Shown in pieces: positions 1-7,330 of a stretch of 17,376 nt of DNA. The stretch is from Xylaria sp. FL1777. Its lineage: Eukaryota; Ascomycota; Sordariomycetes; Xylariales; Xylariaceae. The notes below the pieces were generated by a model. That model was given only the letters and a program-made list of their open reading frames with translations. It was not told where the DNA came from and ran no database searches. The position numbers were made by a program, and so were the translations under genes. Location: NCBI GenBank assembly GCA_022578965.1, contig MU400971.1:1-17376 (forward strand). Direction: 5' to 3'. How positions within the stretch are numbered: position 1 is the stretch's first letter; each line of letters starts with the position of its first letter.

Positions 1-94
1 AAACTCCCATGAAATGGGTATGGGAAGGATATCCCATATATACATGTAACCTGTGACATGTGCTGAGGTACCTGAGTAGCCTAGTCATGACACT
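1..94. other. Unmutated edge sequence of normal base composition
   Basis: About 41 of the 94 bases are G or C, against roughly one in five in the DNA that follows, and the change is abrupt at about position 94. The segment has short self-complementary pieces (CCCAT...ATGGG near 7-19, GGATATCC near 27-34, GGTACC at 68-73) and TGT/ACA-like ends near 53-92. It may be single-copy DNA, or the edge of a younger repeat or LTR that escaped mutation; the sequence alone does not decide. No reading frame is supported. Confidence 0.6.
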
Positions 95-480
95 TATTAA
101 TAATAATATGTTTTTTTTTAGCATATAATAAAGTATAAAATTAAAAATCTTTATATATGCTATTTATTTTGTTAATTAAGCATTTAATAATGCTAAAAAT
201 TTATTATTTAGCTAAGCTATAAAAACTTTTATATTAATTTTTAAATAAAACATAATTTTATAAAAATAATTATATAACTTTTAAAAAGTTTTAATAATAA
301 TAAGTTTTTTTAGCTTTATAACATTATATTTTTTTAAAGCTTTTTTATATTTTAAATTTATATTTAGCTAGCTTAATAAATCTATTAATTTTTTAATATA
401 AAATAGTGCTTTAGCTAGTTTTAAAAGCGTTAATTTTTAGTTAAATAAGCTTTTTTATATAATTAAAAATAATAAAAATA

Positions 481-500
481 AAAGCTATTATAATAGCTTT
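481..500. repeat. Perfect 20-bp palindrome
   Basis: The 20 bases read the same on both strands (AAAGCTATTA and its reverse complement). They are followed by two TTAAAGCTTTTTT-type repeats. In DNA this AT-rich a palindrome can arise by chance, and no function is claimed. Confidence 0.5.
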
Positions 501-889
501 TTAAAGCTTTTTTAAAGCTTTTTTTTGCGGGTTTTTAAAGTAAAACAGCTTATTTTTTTATAATAAAACTATTAATAGTTTTATAATTATAGCATATTTT
601 TAGATCTATATTTAATAATATATTATTATTTTAAAAAAAAACTATACTTTTATAATATTTTTGCAAGTTTTTTACTTAAGAATTTTTATTACTTTTGCTT
701 TTATTAAGCTTTTGCTATTAGTATTATATATATAGCTAACTATTTTAGTTGTTTGTTTTGCTTATTTGCTTTTAAGTATATTAATTATAATTTTAGCTAA
801 CTTAAAATTAAATAATATAATATTAAAATTTTTAAAATGTTTTAATATAAATTGCTTAATATTTAAAGCAACTTTATAATTATTATACT

Positions 890-2560
890 TAAAATCTAAG
901 CATACGCTACGACCTTTATAAGTTTTAGGGCAGGTATACAAGAAAAGCCAAAGGTTTTCTGCTAGTTAAATATATTTATAGTTTATAAGGGCTGCAATAT
1001 GCAATAAAAAAAGCAAACTATATTATTTTATTTTAAATACTTAATGTTTGTAGTAAAATAAAGCAGTGTAATCGCGCAAAATTTACTATAACACTTTAAT
1101 TGCAAGAAGATAAGTTATAACTTACGCATTTAAGCAATTAGGCCATGTATAAATTAAAGAATAAAACAATTAATAGAAAGGCTATTTAATAATATAAATA
1201 AAGTAACTATAGCTAATTTCTATTATGTTATTTATAATGTTTAAGTTTATGCTTTAAAATCTAGCGCAATACTTATACCTTTTTTTTTACTATATAACTT
1301 AGCTTAAATTTACTTTAACTAGCTAGTTAGCTTATTTAGCTACTTTACTTTATTTTAGTAAAAATAAAAGTTTTAAACTATAAAGATTAAATATGTATAA
1401 AACAGTATATATTTTATGCTTTAAAAACGCTGCGCACTTTGTTTTATTAAAATAAGTAAGCTAATTAATTAAAGGTTTAAAAGTGTGTATTAATAAAGTT
1501 AAGCAAAGTTTGCTTTACTTCTAAAGGGTTTACTAATAAATTAAGTAATAAGTACTTAAAGTTAAAGCTAATTTAGCTTTTTTTTAATGTTGCAATATTT
1601 GCTAACATATTTTTTTATTTTGATATGTTTTTTGTAATTTGCAACTATTTTATATTTTTTTTTTATTTTATTTTGTATTTGGACTTAGACTTTTTTTTAA
1701 CTTTAAACGTAGCATTTATATAAGCTATTTTTATAAAAATTATTGCTTTTTGCTTAAACTACTATAATAGTATTTTTATTAAGTATTTATAGCTATATAG
1801 CAAAAATAAGTATTAATATTAGGTATATTTAGCAGTATTAAATAAAGACAAGAAATAATATATAGTATTAAGCATATTAAACTTTTATACTAGTATGCTT
1901 TTATAGTAAAAAGTTGCATATTTAAAATTGCTACTTTTTGCTTTAAGAAATGTTAGCATGATTTTTAGTAGCTTGCTAAACTGCTTTATTTTAAAAGAGA
2001 ATTTATTATTAAAGTTATTTACTTAAAAAGTAATAAGCTTATTACTTATAGAAGCTTTATTACGCTTAGTACTGCAAAAACTTAATTTATTTTTGCTAAA
2101 CATTGTAATTATAAGTTATAAGTATAATGTAGTATAAAATATAACTATTAATAGAATAATTATAATAATAATTTATTTTAGTAAAACAGTTAGCTTTATA
2201 ATTAAAAAGAAAATATGCTATTTATATAAAGTAAATAAAATACGCACTTATAAGCTTAGTAATAATAAAAGGTTAATTAAGTTAAGTAAAGCTAAAAAAG
2301 TAAACATTTAAAAAAAAAATAAAATTTATAAAAAGTGCAACAAGTTTGCAAACTATAGCTAGAATTACAGTATGCTAAGTATATAAATAAGTTTATAAGT
2401 CTTATAATTACTTATAATTACTAAAGTAAAAAGCAAATATATAAATGTAAATATTAAAATAAATAAGTTATACTTGCGTACCTTTTTTTAGTAATACTAA
2501 AGTAATACTTATTATAATTAAAAGTTAAGTTTTCTTTTAAATATATAAACCTTGAACTTA
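890..2560 (-). pseudogene. Possible degraded coding region, family unknown
   Basis: Read on the minus strand in one frame from about 2560 down to 890, the sequence gives a long stretch of amphipathic and hydrophobic peptide. Its stops are nearly all TAA or TAG, and one Leu/Ile/Phe-rich segment near 1160-1210 resembles a membrane helix. The plus strand over 900-1160 also gives a plausible translation, so even the strand is uncertain. No RT, integrase, transposase or helicase motif was found. A protein-like look is weak evidence in AT-rich DNA, because Lys, Asn, Leu, Ile and Phe codons dominate any frame. Confidence 0.2.
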
Positions 2561-2617
2561 TTAGCACGTATTTTTTATTAGCAAAGCTTATTAAGTTTAT
2601 TTTTAACTTAATTAAAC

Positions 2618-3178
2618 TAGATTTTTATTTTTTTTAACTTACGTTATTTAATAATATATTAAATAAAAAGTATACTATATAATAATTCTAAAGTTTATAA
2701 TTTAATAAGGCTACTTATTATAGGCATTATACTTTTTTATAAACTAGATCTTTATTTTTTTTTTAAGAACAGTAGCATAAAATAATTTTAGTGTTTATAA
2801 CTTAACAAAGCTATATTTACTATAAGCATTACGCTTTTTTATAGTTTAGATCTTTATTTTTTTTTTAGAAATAGTAACATAAAATAATTTTAATGTTTGC
2901 AACTTAATAAAGCTATACTTATTATAGTTATTATGCCTTTTTATAAACTAGATTTTTATTTTTTTTTTAAAAACAGTAGCATAAAACAATTTTAGTATTT
3001 ATAACTTAACAAAGCTATACTTCTTGTAAATATTATATCTTTTTATAATCCAGATTTTTATTTTTTTTACTTTATGTAATTTAACTATATATTAAAAATA
3101 GTAGCATAAAATAATATTAGTGTTTATAATTTAATAAAGCTATACTTTTTATAAGCATTGCACTATTTTAATAAGTTA
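2618..3178. repeat. Tandem repeat, five units of about 102 bp
   Basis: Units start at a TAGAT(C/T)TTTATTTTTTTT landmark at 2618, 2745, 2847, 2949 and 3051 (CAGATT in the last). The three inner units are 102 bp each. The first is 127 bp, with about 25 extra bases containing ACTTACGTTATTTAATAATA, and the last carries a related extra segment, so the outer units resemble each other. Each unit continues with an AGTAGCATAAAATAAT-like block, then TTTATAACTTAA(C/T)AAAGCTATA, then AAGCATT and CTTTTTTATA. Differences between units are mostly transitions. No reading frame runs through the array. It ends about 40 bp before the retrotransposon, so it belongs to the older target DNA rather than to that element. 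Confidence 0.85.
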
Positions 3179-3214
3179 TAATAGCTTTAGCTTATTATAT
3201 TACTTAAAAACTAA

Positions 3215-3219
3215 AATCT
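3215..3219. repeat. Left target-site duplication AATCT
   Basis: AATCT lies directly before the left LTR and is identical to the five bases directly after the right LTR (10953-10957). Five-base duplications are usual for Ty3/Gypsy integrases. The exact match shows that both LTRs belong to one insertion and fixes the element ends. Confidence 0.92.
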
Positions 3220-3221
3220 TA

Positions 3222-3310
3222 TAACGGACCTGTTATACATTAATATAACAGGTTTGCCTTTGGGGTTTTGATTTGTAAGTAACAATAAGATCCTTAACGG
3301 TGGTCCGTTA
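3222..3310. repeat. Nested inverted repeats at the LTR end
   Basis: TAACGGACC (3222-3230) is perfectly complementary to GGTCCGTTA (3302-3310). Just inside it CCTGTTATA (3229-3237) pairs with TATAACAGG (3244-3252) around a 6-base loop. In element orientation this lies at the 3' end of the LTR, where the RNA could fold into a hairpin. The right LTR shows the same structure weakened by transitions. Possible roles are in 3'-end formation or integrase end recognition; this is inference. Confidence 0.7.
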
Positions 3311-3546
3311 AGAAAGTTTTCGGGGTACTTCTATTACTATGCATTAATAAAAGTCTTAAAAGATTAAAAGTAATAAATATATTAGTGCTTAGCAGTTATA
3401 AGAAAATTAATAGCTAAAGAACTAAAACTAAATAAGTAATTAAATATAAAAAGTGCATGTTTATATAAATAAAGGAAACAGTAGTAATAATTTATAAACA
3501 TTGCTTTTTTTGATAGACTTAATGCTATATTGTTTTAAGTCTAAAG

Positions 3547-3615
3547 CTTAATAAACTTAACGCTTAAGTTTATTAAGTTTAAGGCTTAATAAACTTAACG
3601 CTTAAGTTTGTTAAG
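3547..3615. repeat. 38-bp tandem palindrome within the left LTR
   Basis: CTTAATAAACTTAA, spacer CGC, TTAAGTTTATTAAG (3547-3577) is a perfect palindrome with 14-base arms. It repeats 38 bp on at 3585-3615 with one mismatch. The counterpart in the right LTR lies at about 10763-10833 with scattered transitions. Paired palindromes in an LTR could be protein-binding sites in the promoter or an RNA structure, but nothing in the sequence proves which. Confidence 0.8.
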
Positions 3616-3735
3616 TTTATATATTAAACCTTTATAGTAGTTTAAATATATATTTTTTTAACAAATAAGACTTTTTTTACGTATGCTTTTTTTATACTTA
3701 GCTTTTAATTAGCCTAGTTAACCTATTTTATAACA

Positions 3736-3752
3736 TTATTTTTTTTTTTCTA
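3736..3752 (-). promoter_or_regulatory. Polypurine tract of the chromovirus
   Basis: On the minus strand the sequence AGAAAAAAAAAAAATAA directly precedes the LTR at 3735. A purine run at this place is the primer for plus-strand DNA synthesis in LTR retrotransposons. It gives the element's direction independently of the coding evidence. No comparable tract precedes the right LTR on the plus strand. Confidence 0.75.
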
Positions 3753-3835
3753 TAATTGTTGTTTTAATAATTCTGTATTTCTTTTTTTGTAAGTTTTCTT
3801 TTTTTATTTTTTGTTTTTTGTTTTTTGCGCTTATT

Positions 3836-4339
3836 ATGTTTAATAAGGTTTCTAAAAAACTTCGCTTGTTATGTTTCGAACAAAAAGCTTAACAAAATTT
3901 TGCTTTGCTTTTTTCCATTAAACTAAAATTAATTAAAATAGCTTTATGTTTTTGCTGCAATTATTATAGCACAAAATGTTTAATGTTAAAATTTGACTTC
4001 GATTAATATGTTAAATATGTTGCAGCTAAACAAGCAAATTGCAATGCTAGAAGTTTATTTTTAGAGCAAATGTAGCAGCTTACTTTTTAGCACAAAAAGC
4101 TAAAAAATAAATTAAACTTACTAATAAAAAAGCATAAAAAAATAAGTGCAAAAATTTGCTATTTTAAGCAACAAAAAAAACTATAGCAAAAAAAAATAGC
4201 TGCTACTATAGCTTGTAGTTTAAGTAATTTAAAAAAGCTTAAGCAGGTTAAAGCAAAAGAGCGCTATATAGCTAAAAAACAAAAATAGCGCATTAAAGCA
4301 GCATAGTAGTTATTAGTTATTTTTCTAAAGTTTAATTAA
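3836..4339 (+). pseudogene. Antisense accessory ORF between pol and polypurine tract, degraded
   Basis: On the plus strand, opposite to gag-pol, one frame runs without indels from an ATG at 3836 (reading MFNKVSKKLRLLCFEQK) to about 4304-4339. The frame is broken only by TAA/TAG codons that could come from CAA, CAG or TGG. It would encode about 160 residues. The second half (4019-4303) is rich in Lys, Glu, Gln and Leu, with stretches such as LSNLKKLKQVKAKERYIAKK, typical of a coiled coil. The region is A-rich on the plus strand, whereas the rest of the element is A-rich on the minus strand, as expected if its coding strand differs. It also keeps several CpGs (TTCGCTTG, TTCGAA, TTCGAT, GCGC). 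No family was recognised. It may be a true accessory gene of this element, a captured host fragment, or a chance frame in the 3' untranslated region. Confidence 0.45.
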
Positions 4340-4394
4340 AACGCGCTAAACGTTTTGTTTAAGGTTAATTTTTTTTTTTTAGCTTTAGCTAGTT

Positions 4395-4560
4395 AAAGTG
4401 TTAATAATAAAACTAGTTTATAATTATTTTAGCAGTTTTTAGATGTTTTTTAAGTTTTTAAGTATTATTAGCATATAAGTATTTTTTTTATTTAATAAAA
4501 TACTTTAAGTCGTTGTTGTTTTAACAGAAATCTAGTATATTTTTAACTTTATAAGTGTTT
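4395..4560 (-). other. Chromodomain relic at the pol C-terminus
   Basis: Minus-strand reading from 4553 gives YKVKNILDFC, then LKYFIK-stop-KKY, then NNT-stop-KLKKHLKTAKIIIN. This follows the chromodomain pattern: a first strand (Y/EVEKIL), a central KYLVKWKGY strand, an NTWEP motif, then the C-terminal helix. The Trp codons of the second and third motifs are now TAA stops. Chromodomains of this type bind methylated histone H3 and direct chromovirus insertion into heterochromatin, which fits its location in a repeat block. Confidence 0.9.
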
Positions 4561-4639
4561 TAATTTGTTTTTATTTTTAGTTATGTTTTAATAAGTATTT
4601 TAATAAATGCTAGTTCTAGTAAAAAAATATAAAAAATAA

Positions 4640-4735
4640 GGTAAATTTGCATATTTTTTAGTAATAACAGTTTATAGTTAGTAGGTAAAATAACTTCTTT
4701 AATTTTAAAAAGGCCAAGTTTTTTGAATTTTAATT
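4640..4735 (-). other. Integrase C-terminal domain relic (GPF/Y-like)
   Basis: The minus-strand frame reads KLKFKKLGLFKIKEVILPTN around 4735-4670, matching the region between integrase core and chromodomain where a G-P-F/Y motif is typical. Here it reads GLF, with Pro changed to Leu as a C-to-T change would give. Downstream LLLLKNMQIYLIFYIFLLEL fits the usual YxLxLP...IHPVFHVSLLEP-like linker. It is in phase with the rest of pol. Confidence 0.8.
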
Positions 4736-5059
4736 TATTGCTTGGTTGTTTTGTTTTGATTTAGGAAATATTAATGTTTGCATTTTGTTTTTGTTATAGC
4801 AAGTAAACTTTATTTCTTTTTTTAAAGGTTAGTTCTTTAGTTCGTTTTTTATTATAATATATTAATATTTGTTGTTATAAAAATTAAAGGCATAGTTACA
4901 GTTTAGCTTATAGCGTTTTAATCTTTGTTGCAATAGTTTTTGCTTAAGGTACTATAGTTAAAATAGCAAGTACTTTTATTAATGTTTTTTTTTGTTTTTT
5001 AGTAGTTGCTTGCTGTTTATAAATAGCTTTATGCAGAAATATGTTTATATCTTTGTTTA

Positions 5060-5480
5060 TTAATGTATTATATAAGATTTATGCTATTAATAATAGTTTT
5101 ACTTAATTGTTTTATTAATAGTTAATATAACTTCATAAATATTGTTTTAGTATTTAGTTTAGTTTTTTTGTTTGTTTATTTGTTTATAAGTAATAAGCAG
5201 TTAAAAACTTTAGTTTAATACTAATAAGTTTAAAAAAGCTAGTTCTAAACTTAAAAATAAATAATTTATTTCGGTTTAAAATAATCTTTTTTAGTAGCTT
5301 ATGCTTATTTAAATATTAGCATATAAAGGCATATATAAGTTATTTAGCTATTATATTTTCTTTAAACAATAAAAAGTAAGCATACTTAGTAAATCTATTA
5401 ATAATAACTTATATTTTATTGTATTATACTTTTGTAACTAAATTAGTTAATAAAAGTAGTGCTGTAATAAAATTTTAAGC
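5060..5480 (-). other. Integrase catalytic core relic, DDE changed to N-N-K
   Basis: In phase on the minus strand, the core reads NFITALLLL (5474 down), then VIINRFTKYAYFLLFKENII around 5396, then IILNRNKLFIFKFRTSF around 5279, then LTAYYL-stop-TNKQTKKLN around 5183. These match DFITALP, DRFTKYAHF, ISDRD.LFTSKFW and STAYHPQTDGQTERLN of Ty3/Gypsy integrases (rve core). The three catalytic acids are replaced: Asp to Asn at 5472-5474, Asp to Asn at 5274-5276, and Glu to Lys at 5166-5168. The enzyme would be inactive even without the stop codons. Confidence 0.93.
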
Positions 5481-5554
5481 AATAGTATGCTATGCTTATT
5501 TAAATATTTATATAAGTTATAGCAGTTTATAAGGCTTATATTGGGCTGCTTTAG

Positions 5555-5690
5555 TTTTGTTGCAAATATTGCACTTTTTTATAATAGATTTAACTATGTT
5601 TTATAGTTCTAGAAAATTGTACTTTTTCTGTAGTTGTTGGACTGTTTTTGTTGCTTTTTAGTATTTATGTAATAAGTGTTCATGGAATTT
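5555..5690 (-). other. Integrase H2C2 zinc-binding domain relic
   Basis: The frame reads FHEHLLHKY near 5687, then KATKTVQQLQKKYNFLEL, then KKCNICNKTKAAQYKPYKLL. This is the HHCC zinc finger of retroviral-type integrases (Integrase_H2C2 family) with the CxxC pair intact at 5571-5573 and 5562-5564. The second His appears as Tyr (TAC from CAC), a single C-to-T change that would break zinc binding. It lies directly before the core, as expected. Confidence 0.9.
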
Positions 5691-5999
5691 CTTAATAAAT
5701 TTATTTTGTAAGGATTCTAGTAAATAAACCTTATGTTTATATATTAGCTTGTTATTTTTTGATTTTTTATGTTTTTATAGTTGTGCTAATTTTTCTAAGT
5801 TATAAGCTTATTATAGCTATATATTTATAAAGTCCTTAAGTATAATTTTAACTTTTAAGCTTTTATTTTCTTGGGAATGTAGCACTTAAATGTTTTTTTT
5901 TGGAACTTTAAATTCTTTTTGATTTTGTTAGTTAAATATGTTTGCTTAAATGTTTTTTTTTCTTTTAATGTAGCATATTTTAAAGTTAAATTTAAAAAG

Positions 6000-6440
6000 A
6001 AAAACCATTTAATTTTTATGTTGTTTAGTAATCTTTTGTATAGTTATAAATTTTGTTAAGTTCTAATGATTTAAATAAATCTTAATTAGTTCTGTAGTTT
6101 TTATAAGGAATAGTTCTTACTTTTTAAGTGCTATAATAATTGCAAGCAGTTTTTTGTTATATATAGGGTATTATAATGCTGCGTTTTATAGTGCTTTAAA
6201 GTAATAAGCTACTAAGTGTTATTTTTTGTTGTTTTTTAGTTGTTTTAAAACTTCTGCAATTATACCGTTTAAAGCGTTTGTTTTTAGCTTTTTTTTTTTC
6301 TGTGGATTAAGTAGTTTAACTACAGGATTAAAAATAACTTTTAGTTTTAGTTCTTCAAAAGCTTTTTGGGCTTCCTTTAAAATTAAGAAAGACTTTTTTT
6401 TATATTTTTTCTTTGTGTACTTTATAAAATGAAATGCTAT
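6000..6440 (-). other. RNase H domain relic
   Basis: The minus-strand frame from 6374 reads EAQKAFEELKLKVIFNPVVK, then LLNPQ, then KTNALNGIIAEVLK. This is the RT-RNase H connection of Ty3/Gypsy elements (EAQKAFEELK..., then TDAS..AIGGVL). The catalytic Asp of the TDAS motif is Asn (AAC at 6276-6278) and the Ser is Leu (TTA from TCA). RNase H would degrade the RNA strand of the RNA/DNA hybrid. The apparent plus-strand ORF at 6226-6432 is the exact shadow of this region. Confidence 0.9.
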
Positions 6441-6599
6441 TTTCTTAAAGTTTTAAATTAACATTTAAATATAGTTTAAAAATTTTAATGCTTGTTATAT
6501 ATTTATAATAGTAGCTAGGTTAGGTATTTTTTAGTTTTATATTGTGTTAATTTTTAACTATTAAATCCGTATTTGTTTTAAGGTAATTGTAAATTTTAA

Positions 6600-7230
6600 A
6601 AAGTTGATTTTTTATGTATGCTATATATACTTTTTTGTGTTAAGTTATAATTTTGCTTGTTTAAGTGTTTTTAATACTTAAGTTATGTGTTTTTTGTGTT
6701 TTTTTAGTGTTCTGAAGTAAATTAAGATATTATTTAAGTAAATGAATACAAACTTGTTTAAAAACTTCTGTAGAATTATTATTATTATGTATTAAAAGCT
6801 AGCTAATGCGTTTTGTAGTTCTTGTAGCATAATTATGTACTTATATAGTTTATATACTGTTTGTATAATAGTTTTTCATTTTTTTTCTTTAGCTATTTTA
6901 ATAGCATAATATTTATTTAAAATATTAACTGCTATAAACTATTTTGTTTAACTAATGTTTTTTTTTATAGTTATTAGTAAAGTAAAGAGGTATTTATTTG
7001 TAATAGTGATTACGTTTAATAGTTAGTAATTAACTATTACTTGCTATACTGGTTTTTTTTTTTTATTAATTAGTTGTTTTTTATTTTTTATTTTAGGTAT
7101 TAGTACTATAAGGTATTTAGCAAATAACTAAGATTTTTTTAGGAATTTTTTTGCTAGGTTTTTCTAAATATATTTTTATAGGGTGTTTGTTTTATTTAAG
7201 CTTATATAGTATACTTAATAAAGCTTTAGT
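6600..7230 (-). other. Reverse transcriptase domain relic, YLDD changed to YLNN
   Basis: In one minus-strand frame I read SLNKTNTL-stop-KYI-stop-KNLAKKFLKKS (about 7200-7140), then YLIVLIPK (7097), then VIVNY-stop-LLNVITITNKY (about 7020-6990), then FVFIYLNNILIYF (6740). These match the RT motifs: the E..LR.YI..NL..GFIRKS lead-in, LVPKK, VDYR.LN..T..N.YPLP and the YLDDILIYS active site. Both Asp of the active site are Asn (AAT AAT at 6729-6734) and the VDYR Asp is Asn. The PLP of the lead motif has become LFT, again by C-to-T change. Confidence 0.93.
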
Positions 7231-7330
7231 TAATATTTTTCTTTAATAGAAATATAGTAATTTTATAAGCTATGTTTAAGAAGTTTTTCTTTTTTTCTTT
7301 TTTTAAATAGTTTGTAAAATTTGTAATATA

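Larger units (their letters stand above)
95..2617. other. RIP-degraded repeat DNA, no identified gene
   Basis: This AT-rich stretch has no open frame of note. From 95 to about 890 it is almost pure A/T with scattered AGCT, GCTTT and TTAGC motifs and nothing recognisable; it includes a perfect 20-bp palindrome at 481-500. From about 890 to 2560 a minus-strand reading gives a protein-like, Leu/Phe/Lys-rich translation broken mainly by TAA/TAG codons that C-to-T or G-to-A change would explain. I could not match it to a family. The stretch 895-990 keeps a little more G+C, including CTACGACC. It is most likely the remains of one or more further transposons. Confidence 0.5.
3220..3735 (-). repeat. 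Left LTR (3' LTR of the minus-strand element)
   Basis: This 516-bp copy aligns end to end with 10437-10952 without a gap. By hand I count about 74 differences, all transitions (about 86% identity). It includes a 38-bp tandem palindrome (3547-3615) and a nested inverted repeat at its left end (3222-3310). At its right end (3656-3735) it is much more AT-rich than the other copy: where the right LTR keeps GGGACTCTTTCCGCGCATGC this one has AAGACTTTTTTTACGTATGC. Confidence 0.95.
4395..7330 (-). pseudogene. pol: Degraded pol polyprotein of the chromovirus (RT-RH-IN-chromodomain)
   Basis: One minus-strand frame from about 7230 down to 4395 holds all pol domains without a frameshift; codon positions at 7097, 6740, 6374, 5687, 5474, 5279, 5168, 4715 and 4553 are all in phase. 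Ancestrally it would copy the element's RNA into DNA (reverse transcriptase and RNase H), insert it (integrase), and direct insertion through a chromodomain. The frame is now closed by many TAA/TAG codons and its catalytic residues are changed. Further upstream (7230-7330) a linker resembles the usual region before RT but is not secure. The protease and gag boundary could not be found. Because indels are absent, inactivation came from point mutation rather than decay by deletion. Confidence 0.93.

Noticed and set aside
895..1090. Possible structural RNA or rDNA fragment (CTACGACC, GGGCAGGTATAC)
   Set aside because: A slightly higher G+C content drew attention, but no rRNA or tRNA consensus, cloverleaf or box motif could be found.
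3231..3735. Shorter LTR beginning at TGTTATA (3231)
   Set aside because: Homology with the right LTR extends 11 bases further left with only transitions, and only the longer boundary at 3220 gives a perfect 5-bp target duplication.
6226..6432. Plus-strand 68-codon open frame, Phe/Ser-rich
   Set aside because: It is the exact antisense shadow of the RNase H lead-in (EAQKAFEELK and TNAL on the minus strand), which matches a known domain; the Phe-rich peptide reflects the Lys-rich coding strand.
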